NCBI GenBank assembly: GCA_028871795.1
Contig: JAGWMG010000003.1
Coordinates: 248,001 to 312,000, forward strand
DNA from: Alphaproteobacteria bacterium
GTDB lineage: Bacteria; Pseudomonadota; Alphaproteobacteria; Micropepsales; Micropepsaceae
Length of the DNA: 64,000 nucleotides
Direction of reading: 5' to 3'
In this document: piece by piece, positions 58,466-64,000 of the stretch
Numbering within the stretch: position 1 is the stretch's first letter
How the letters are laid out: each line of letters opens with the position of its first letter
The notes under the pieces: generated by a model
Seen by the model: only the letters and a program-made list of their open reading frames with translations
Database searches by the model: none
Told to the model about the DNA's origin: nothing
Made by a program: the position numbers and the translations under genes

Positions 58466-59407
58466 CTAGTTGAGCTTGACGACATCGCCGCGCGCCGGCG
58501 GATTGCCGCTGGTGGTTGTTGCAATCGACACATGGTCGCGGACGTTCGCGACCTGGATGGTGCCGACGGTGTCCATCAGCATGTCGAGCACGACGCCGGT
58601 GGATGGATCGGTAAGCGCCTTGCCCTTGCGATAGACGTGGAAGGTCATGCCCGGCTGGATGCCCTGATCCGCACCGGCGGTGATATAGACATTGGTTCCG
58701 TCGTTATCGATCACGAAAGCCGACCACGGCACTTTCGCCATACCAATCGCAATCTTGTCCACGCTCTTCTCGATTGCGTCCTGCAACGCTTCGCCAAGCG
58801 GCGTTTTGAGGAAACCGCCCGCATTCCACTGGTATGCACCGGTCTGTCCCGTCACCTGGAAATTCTTGGCGGATGCACGTCCCTCGGCCGTTCCCGTGTA
58901 GATAATCTGGCTGGTGGTCGTGTCGATCACGCGCAAGCTAATCTCGACGACTGCTGTCTGCGAGCCGACCGTCGGGCCGCCCCCGCCAAGAAATGGAATG
59001 CCGCCGATGCCGAGCGAGGTCCCACTCGTCGCAGGTTCAAATTTGGTGACCGTGCCTTTGACGATGGCGCTGGAACCCAGGAAGTGCCCCGCCTGCGCGG
59101 CAGTTTCCGCCGTCGCGGCACCGCCCGCTCCAAGTTGCTGTTCCGCTTGCATATCCGCCATCGCCGTGCGTTCCACGACAACGAAGCGTCCATCTTTTAG
59201 CAGCGCGTTTACCAAGAGCGCGTTCAGTTCTTCGGAGGTGGCCCCGCCTTGTACCAGTTCCGGCGCCTCGAAAGCGGTGACTGAAACGCTTTTCTTCGGG
59301 CCACCGTACGGCATAGCGGCCGCGCCCTGCGCAAAGGACGGCAATGCAAAAGTTGCGGCAAACGCCAAGCTCGCCGCAGCGAGCGTCAATGCGGGCCGGT
59401 TGATCAT
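58466..59407 (-). CDS. CsgG/HfaB-like exported protein
   Basis: A 313-residue protein with a signal peptide (ending PSFAQG). KSVSVTAFEAPELVQGGATSEELNALLVNALLKDGRFVVVERTAMADMQAEQQLG followed by VKGTVTKFEPATSG and EISLRVIDTTTSQIIYTGTAEG is the CsgG/HfaB core (curli secretion channel or holdfast-anchor family). No lipobox Cys is seen, unlike CsgG. A C-terminal extension (~100 residues, GADQGIQPGMTFHVYRKG) is of the SH3-like FlgT type. No curli genes are nearby. ATG 59407 follows GGAG. Confidence 0.7.
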   Translation of the reverse strand: MINRPALTLAAASLAFAATFALPSFAQGAAAMPYGGPKKSVSVTAFEAPELVQGGATSEELNALLVNALLKDGRFVVVERTAMADMQAEQQLGAGGAATAETAAQAGHFLGSSAIVKGTVTKFEPATSGTSLGIGGIPFLGGGGPTVGSQTAVVEISLRVIDTTTSQIIYTGTAEGRASAKNFQVTGQTGAYQWNAGGFLKTPLGEALQDAIEKSVDKIAIGMAKVPWSAFVIDNDGTNVYITAGADQGIQPGMTFHVYRKGKALTDPSTGVVLDMLMDTVGTIQVANVRDHVSIATTTSGNPPARGDVVKLN

Positions 59408-59798
59408 TGGAGGTTCTCCCCTACGAATTGTTCGCAGTCTATAATTTAATGGTGCTCCTTTACGAGCATTTATTGGGTGCTCAATCGGTTGCACCGAAGG
59501 AAGTGTCGCAGTGAGCAGGTCGGGACGCAAAATCTGCCATTGCGGCAAGGGTCTTAGGAGTATCCGACCGCTGCGCTGGGTGGCGGTTTGAGCGCAACAC
59601 ACGTGGCGCAGGGCTGATCTTCATTAGTAATATAAATGATATTACAAAGATATTAGACCGTGTCCGCCTTCTCCAGAACCGCCCGTCGCGTGCGAACCCG
59701 CAGTTCGAGCTTGTCGCCTGCACGAGTCCCAACAACCGCGTCGACGATGCGCAGCGCTGGCTAAACCCGCTTCACCACCCCACAGGGCTGAAGAACAC
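59408..59798. other. 391 bp gap holding a palindromic regulator site
   Basis: No convincing gene. A visibly AT-rich core around 59620-59660 contains a 19 bp dyad (59627-59645). The rest looks like decayed coding sequence that I could not identify. Confidence 0.4.
59627..59645. promoter_or_regulatory. Candidate NsrR-type operator
   Basis: GTAATATaaatgATATTAC: perfect 7 bp arms with a five-base spacer, AT-rich, the size of Rrf2-family (NsrR/IscR) boxes. It lies about 155 bases beyond the end of the NsrR-type gene. Confidence 0.5.
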
Positions 59799-60269
59799 CT
59801 AAGCTCTGGGTGCGGATGCCGTGCCGCCATCGAGCAGACGGCGCATACGCGTCACGCGGCCGGAGTTCTGTACGACGTCGGCAAGCGTATAGCCGTCGAG
59901 CGCGAAAAGGAAAGCGGTTGCCGCTTGCCCCAGCGGCCGCCGCAGACCGCAGACCGGCCTCACCACGCAGGTGCAAGTCGTGCGGTCGAAGCATTCGACC
60001 AGATTGAAGCTGTCCTCGGTGGCGCGGACCACGGCGCCGAGATTGATGTCTGCCGGCCTGTGGGCAAGCCGCAACCCACCGCGGCGGCCGCGGACGCTTT
60101 CGACGATTCCTGCCTGGATCAGCGTCTGCGCCACCTTCACCAGATGATTGCGCGAGATGGCGTAACGCTGTGCCACTTCCGCGATCGTGTGCAAACCGTC
60201 GGGTTCCACCGCCAGAAGCATCAGCAGGCGCAGGGCAAAGTCGGTATGCAGAGTGAGCCGCACGGTCAC
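59799..60269 (-). CDS. nsrR: Rrf2-family regulator, NsrR type
   Basis: A 156-residue winged-helix regulator. TDFALRLLMLLAVEPDGLHTIAEVAQRYAISRNHLVKVAQTLIQAGIVESVRGRRGGLRLA is the Rrf2 DNA-binding domain. The ECFDRTTCTCVVRPVC loop has cysteines 93, 99, 101 and 107; three of them fit the NsrR [Fe-S] site that senses nitric oxide. It starts at GTG 60269 behind GGAG. Its classic target, an NO reductase gene, survives only as a wreck directly upstream (60385-60850). Confidence 0.8.
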   Translation of the reverse strand: MTVRLTLHTDFALRLLMLLAVEPDGLHTIAEVAQRYAISRNHLVKVAQTLIQAGIVESVRGRRGGLRLAHRPADINLGAVVRATEDSFNLVECFDRTTCTCVVRPVCGLRRPLGQAATAFLFALDGYTLADVVQNSGRVTRMRRLLDGGTASAPRA

Positions 60270-60384
60270 GTCTCCGACGGGTGCGATCGCGCGGCCGGTG
60301 CGGCCGTGCTCGTGAGCATCCGCGGGAAAGAATACGCCCAGCCGCGCAAGACCGCTGCGGAGCGACCGTCGCGGACAGATCGGC

Positions 60385-60850
60385 TTATTGTCGCACCTCG
60401 TCCGCCAGGCGCCGCAACAACGCCCTGAGTTTCAGGACGAAATCCAGCGCCATCAGCACGGCGCCGAGCGCAAAGACGACGTCGCAGGGCAGTCGCATCT
60501 GCTGTCGGTATGTCGTGGGATCGTAGAATGCCATGCTGTGCGCGTAGAGCAGTGCGATGTTGGTGGTGACGGCTCAGATCAGATGCTCGATCCGGATCCG
60601 CCCGGTCCAGAACTTGCGCGTTGCCTTGAGCAGGCTATCGTGTGTCGGCCACAAAGCCCGGAAGACCGACAACCTCCAGATGACCAACCCCGTGAAAAAT
60701 CCGATCTGCCAAAAGCGGCCGAATGCGATATACGAAAGCCCAGGTTGCCGAATCGGAACCAGCCCCCACTAATCGTGTCCATCAGGCCCAGATAATTGCC
60801 GGCCAGCGCGCCGCCGAAGGCATAATGTCGTACTTGGACTAATTCGCAGT
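60385..60850 (-). pseudogene. norB: Quinol-dependent nitric oxide reductase remnant
   Basis: Minus-strand reading gives YAFGGALAGNYLGLMDTISGGWF, then after a frameshift QPGLSYIAFGRFWQIGFFTGL, RALWPTHDSLLKATRKFWTGRIRIEHLI, a TGA in place of Trp, AVTTNIALLY, an internal deletion, and FYDPTTYRQQMRLPCDVVFALGAVLMALDFVLKL to a natural stop. These are C-terminal pieces of qNOR (NorB/NorZ). The N-terminal two thirds are gone, so there is no function. Confidence 0.8.
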
Positions 60851-60984
60851 CGCGATCCAATGCCACGATGTCGCGGCAAATGGACTCAAATGTCGAGGGC
60901 GCAGGCGCGGATCGCTCTTAAAGAAGGATTTAGCTGCGGCACGCTAGATTTGCCCGCCTTGGTAGCAGCGTGACAGGGGGCGGG

Positions 60985-61857
60985 ATGAACGAGATGAATC
61001 TGCGTGACAGTTGCCGCTCGCGCCGCGAGCGCACATCGCTCCTTTCCCGATACTCCGCCGATTTGGGGCAATGCCTGTCGCGCCAACGCTCCGAACGAGC
61101 CCTGCGTGCCGCAGCGATGGAACAGGCATTGGCAAGCCGCGCCAAGTCAGAATTCCTCGCCAACATGAGCCATGAGCTGCGCACGCCGCTCAACGCGATC
61201 ATCGGATTCTCCGATCTGATCGGCCGTCCGGCGGATCGCGAGCCGGTGTCGGTCAGAACATGCGAATACGCCGGCTTCGTCAACCGCGCGGGCAAGCACC
61301 TGCTCAATATCATTTCCGACATCCTCGACATCTCCAAGATCGAAAGCGGCACCTTCGCGCTCGACCTCGAGCCCGTCGTGCTGCGCGATGTCATCGACGC
61401 CAGCGCCGCCCTGGTCGAGTCGCGGATCAAAGAGAAGAGACAGACGCTGGCGCTGAAGCTGCCCGCGGTCCTTCCCGTGGTCCCCGTCGACAGCAGACGG
61501 GTCAAGCAGGTGCTCATCAATCTCCTGAGCAATGCACACAAGTTTACGCCCGAGGGCGGACGCATCGTGTTGACCGCGGCGTCCTGCGCCAGCGGAACAG
61601 TCACCGTTTCCGTGCATGATAGCGGCGTCGGCATGACCGCCGAAGAGATCGCCGTCGCGCTTAGGCCGTTCGGACAAGTGGGATTTAGCCAGACGCGCAG
61701 CCATGAAGGGACGGGCCTCGGGCTGCCGATCGCCAAGGCGCTGATCGAGCAGCATGGCGGCAGCTTTTCCGTCACGAGCAAGAAAAACGCCGGCACCACC
61801 GTTACGTTCACGCTTCCGGAAAACAGGGTCGCGGCGGCGAAGGAGGAGATATTATGA
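60985..61857 (+). CDS. Sensorless cytoplasmic histidine kinase
   Basis: About 290 residues. A short helical lead (~40 residues, RQRSERALRAAAMEQALASRAKSEFL) runs directly into HisKA (NMSHELRTPLNAIIGFSDLI, phospho-His in SHELR) and HATPase (LINLLSNAHKFT, DSGVGM, GTGLGLPIAKALIEQHGG). No transmembrane segment, PAS or GAF domain and no response regulator nearby. ATG 60985 follows AGGGGG. The stop overlaps the ATPase start by four bases, an unusual coupling. Confidence 0.8.
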   Translation: MNEMNLRDSCRSRRERTSLLSRYSADLGQCLSRQRSERALRAAAMEQALASRAKSEFLANMSHELRTPLNAIIGFSDLIGRPADREPVSVRTCEYAGFVNRAGKHLLNIISDILDISKIESGTFALDLEPVVLRDVIDASAALVESRIKEKRQTLALKLPAVLPVVPVDSRRVKQVLINLLSNAHKFTPEGGRIVLTAASCASGTVTVSVHDSGVGMTAEEIAVALRPFGQVGFSQTRSHEGTGLGLPIAKALIEQHGGSFSVTSKKNAGTTVTFTLPENRVAAAKEEIL

Positions 61858-63524
61858 GCCAGGCAGCAACCGATCCGGCCTCGTTACCAAAGGCGCAGTG
61901 GGAATTGTACCAGCCGAGCATGTCGCCGCGCGTCGCACATATCGTTTCGGTTTCCGGCGCCCAGGCCGTCGCCATCATCGAGCGATCCGCTGCGGCGCCG
62001 GTGCGCGTAGAAATCGGCGCGACCATGACGATCCCCACCCCGCACGCGAGCGTGGTGGGGCTTGTCTCGGCGGTGAGCGTGCCGATCCCCGACGCGACCG
62101 CGGGCCGGGATGATATCAGCCTTGTCGAACTCAATCTGGCCGGCGAGATCGTCGTGGATCGCGACACTTCGCGGCTCGTCTTTCGCCGCGGAGTCTCGAG
62201 CCTGCCCAGCATCGGCGACGGCGTGCATCTGGCCGACCGCCAGGCGCTGACCCTGGCCTATACCCAGCCGGATTCGGCGACCATCGATGTCGGCACGCTC
62301 TATCAGAACCCGACCGTACCGGCGCGGCTTCTGGTGGACGACCTGTTCGGCAAGCATTTCCTGATCGTCGGCACCACGGGATGCGGGAAATCGTCCGCTT
62401 TGACCTGCATCCTGCAGAGCCTGCTGCCGGAATACAAACAGGCTCGCGTCGTCGTCCTCGACATCCACAACGAATACTCCGCCGCGTTCGGTCAGCAGGC
62501 GGAATCGATCGACCCGTCGAGCCTCAATCTTCCCTTCTGGCTGCTGAACTTCCAGGAGCTGACGGTAGCCTTCACCAGCGCCGACGAGCATCGCGACGCC
62601 GAGACCGAAATCCTGGGCGACGCCGTGCTGTGGGCCAAACGGCGCTATTCCGACTCGTTCACGGGGCGCGCGCGCCGCTCCCTCGACGGCCAATGCATCA
62701 CTGTCGATACGCCGGTGCCGTTCCGTCTCGCCGATCTCGTCGCCTACATCGACGAACAGCTTGGCAGGCTCGATCGCACGGCGATCACCCTGCTCTACAA
62801 ACGCCTGAAGAGTCGCGTCGAAACACTGGTCAGCGACTCGCGCTACAGTTTCATGTTCGGCAGCCTGATGATCGAAGACACCATGACCGACGTGCTGGGC
62901 CGGTTGTTCCGCGTGCCGGTGGGCGACAAGCCGATCACCGTGCTCAACCTCTCCGCAGTGCCGGCGGAAATCATGGATGTTGTAATCTCGGTCGTGTCCC
63001 GCTTGGCGTTCGACCTCGCGAGCTGGAGTGACGCGCGTCTTCCGATCCTCATTGTCTGCGAGGAGGCACACCGTTATGCGCCCGCCGACGACGGCAAGAA
63101 ATTCATGCCCACAAGGCAAGCCCTCGCGCGCATCGCGAAGGAAGGCCGCAAATACGGCGTTTCGCTCGCACTCATCACCCAGAGGCCGTCCGAACTCGAT
63201 CCGACCATCCTGTCCCAATGCAGCACCGTGATCGCGATGCGTCTTTCCACCGAGCGCGATCAGAGCGTCGTGCGCGCCAACACCCACGAAGGCGCCCTGG
63301 ACCTGCTCGATTTCCTTCCGCTGCTGGGCGACCGCGAAGCCGTCGTGCTGGGCCAGGGTGTCGTGGTCCCGATGCGCATCCGCTTCAACGATCTGAGGAA
63401 CCGCAAGATCGCAGAGAACCAGCACGCCGCCTTCTCTCGTGCCTGGAAGCATTCGCAGATCGACAAGGAGACGCTGGCGGAGATCGTTCGCCGTTGGCGC
63501 GCACCCGCAAAGCCGAAGTACTGA
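61854..63524 (+). CDS. HerA-like (DUF87) hexameric ATPase
   Basis: A 556-residue FtsK/HerA-superfamily ATPase. A beta-barrel N-terminus (VSGAQAVAIIERSA ... GLVSAVSVPIP) is followed by Walker A FLIVGTTGCGKSSALT near 170-185, Walker B LPILIVCEEAHRYAP, the sensor LALITQRPSELDPTILSQCSTVIAMRL, and a C-terminal brace. HerA proteins pump or translocate DNA together with a nuclease (NurA) or with effectors in defence systems. No nuclease is visible here; its coupled partner is the histidine kinase. Confidence 0.8.
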   Translation: MSQAATDPASLPKAQWELYQPSMSPRVAHIVSVSGAQAVAIIERSAAAPVRVEIGATMTIPTPHASVVGLVSAVSVPIPDATAGRDDISLVELNLAGEIVVDRDTSRLVFRRGVSSLPSIGDGVHLADRQALTLAYTQPDSATIDVGTLYQNPTVPARLLVDDLFGKHFLIVGTTGCGKSSALTCILQSLLPEYKQARVVVLDIHNEYSAAFGQQAESIDPSSLNLPFWLLNFQELTVAFTSADEHRDAETEILGDAVLWAKRRYSDSFTGRARRSLDGQCITVDTPVPFRLADLVAYIDEQLGRLDRTAITLLYKRLKSRVETLVSDSRYSFMFGSLMIEDTMTDVLGRLFRVPVGDKPITVLNLSAVPAEIMDVVISVVSRLAFDLASWSDARLPILIVCEEAHRYAPADDGKKFMPTRQALARIAKEGRKYGVSLALITQRPSELDPTILSQCSTVIAMRLSTERDQSVVRANTHEGALDLLDFLPLLGDREAVVLGQGVVVPMRIRFNDLRNRKIAENQHAAFSRAWKHSQIDKETLAEIVRRWRAPAKPKY

Positions 63525-63549
63525 GGCCCGCAGCAAAGGCTCAACCCGT

Positions 63550-63900
63550 ATGCTGGAATCTGAAGCGCTTCTGGTTTCGGCGGCGATCGAGGCGCCGATT
63601 GCGTTTTTGATCATCCGCGCAATGCGTTGGCAAAGCCGCGGTGCGGTCCATGGCGGACTTGCGGCCGCCGTTGCGACGGCGGTGACCCATCCCCAGCTTT
63701 GGGCGGCGGCATTGTGGGCCTATCCAAGGTATGGCTATTGGCCGAGCCTCGTTGTCCTGGAAACGATCGTCGTCCTTGTCGAAGGCGTATTGATCTGTTG
63801 GATAGTCCGCCTTTCGCTTCCCCGCGCGCTGTTGCTGTCGCTGGTCACTAACACGGCGTCTTGTGCTGCCGGTTTCCTGATCAATACCTTGTCCGGCTGA
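63550..63900 (+). CDS. Small four-helix membrane protein, unknown function
   Basis: A 116-residue hydrophobic protein (ALLVSAAIEAPIAFLIIRAM, HGGLAAAVATAVTHPQLWAAALW, YWPSLVVLETIVVLVEGVLICWIV, ALLLSLVTNTASCAAGFLI). ATG 63550 follows the HerA-like gene by 25 bases on the same strand, so it is likely co-transcribed. No family recognised; it could be the membrane partner of the kinase/ATPase pair. Confidence 0.6.
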   Translation: MLESEALLVSAAIEAPIAFLIIRAMRWQSRGAVHGGLAAAVATAVTHPQLWAAALWAYPRYGYWPSLVVLETIVVLVEGVLICWIVRLSLPRALLLSLVTNTASCAAGFLINTLSG

Positions 63901-63941
63901 GCACCGCGAAGGCGTCTTGCTCCGCAGGTCCCGCCAGACCG

Positions 63942-64000
63942 TCACTGCTTGGCGAAGGAGACCTTTATCGATTCGCTATTCGATGCGCGCGAAAACAGCT
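63942..64000 (-). CDS. Possible 3' end of a gene running in from the right
   Basis: The last 18 codons of an open minus-strand frame (LFSRASNSESIKVSFAKQ, then TGA) reach the window edge. It is convergent with the membrane protein gene. Too short to identify; it may be non-coding. Confidence 0.3.
   Translation of the reverse strand, partial: LFSRASNSESIKVSFAKQ

Noticed and set aside
61884-63614. Long open frames antisense to HerA-like, GH3, xylD, aldehyde dehydrogenase and primase genes
   Set aside because: They mirror clear genes on the other strand in GC-rich DNA, contain no recognisable domain, and have no ribosome site.

Overview
The window reads as a moderately GC-rich alphaproteobacterial chromosome. 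Caulobacter-like signs are a XylD-type xylonate dehydratase with a ketoglutarate-semialdehyde-type dehydrogenase, a SigF/NrsF sigma/anti-sigma pair, and a TonB receptor ending in Trp. I cannot name a genus. Assignments come from reading translations and recalling families; no database search was run.

Layout. 1-3.5 kb: end of an ABC importer (two permeases, ATPase), an XRE regulator and a small membrane protein. About 3.5-9.7 kb: a compact element with integrase, AlpA-like regulator, primase-helicase and terminase small subunit but no capsid genes, which is the gene set of a minimal phage satellite. A tRNA-Ser(CGA) follows at 9722-9811. From 9.8 to 28.7 kb lies an 18.9 kb genomic island, bounded by a 14 bp copy of the tRNA 3' end and carrying a P4-type integrase. 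Its cargo looks catabolic: LeuC/LeuD-like hydratase, PEP-mutase/isocitrate-lyase-like lyase, old-yellow-enzyme reductase, GlcG-like and glutaredoxin-like proteins, MFS carrier, LysR regulator, TonB receptor and acyl-CoA ligase. The hydratase plus lyase pair matches the chemistry of dimethylmaleate/2,3-dimethylmalate breakdown, so I infer a route for an alkyl-substituted maleate or malate. An IS1111-type element with subterminal inverted repeats has entered the island.

29-37 kb: an arsenic cluster of the arsenosugar type (two glycosyltransferase-like proteins, ArsM, a radical SAM enzyme, PiT and TVP38 membrane proteins, FAD oxidoreductase, AhpD-like protein). 37-46 kb: a copper/thiol-stress locus. 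A bufferin operon (BufA1, BufB MNIO oxidase, BufC, DoxX) is headed by a lipoprotein with NPCAA repeats. SigF-NrsF, a peroxiredoxin and a GDCCVxC protein follow, then a second NPCAAK-repeat protein with DUF6789-like, thioredoxin and CcdA proteins. Three sites of the form GTAACC-N16-CGAA (one with CGCA) sit before the repeat proteins and sigF, tying the locus into one regulon.

46-58 kb: pentose/oligosaccharide use (GH3, mutarotase, sugar porter, xylonate dehydratase, aldehyde dehydrogenase, LacI regulator), with decayed neighbours (symporter, GntR and GH27 fragments). 58-64 kb: a CsgG-like protein, an NsrR-type regulator beside a wrecked quinol NO reductase gene and a 19 bp palindrome, then a sensorless histidine kinase coupled to a HerA-like ATPase and a small membrane protein.
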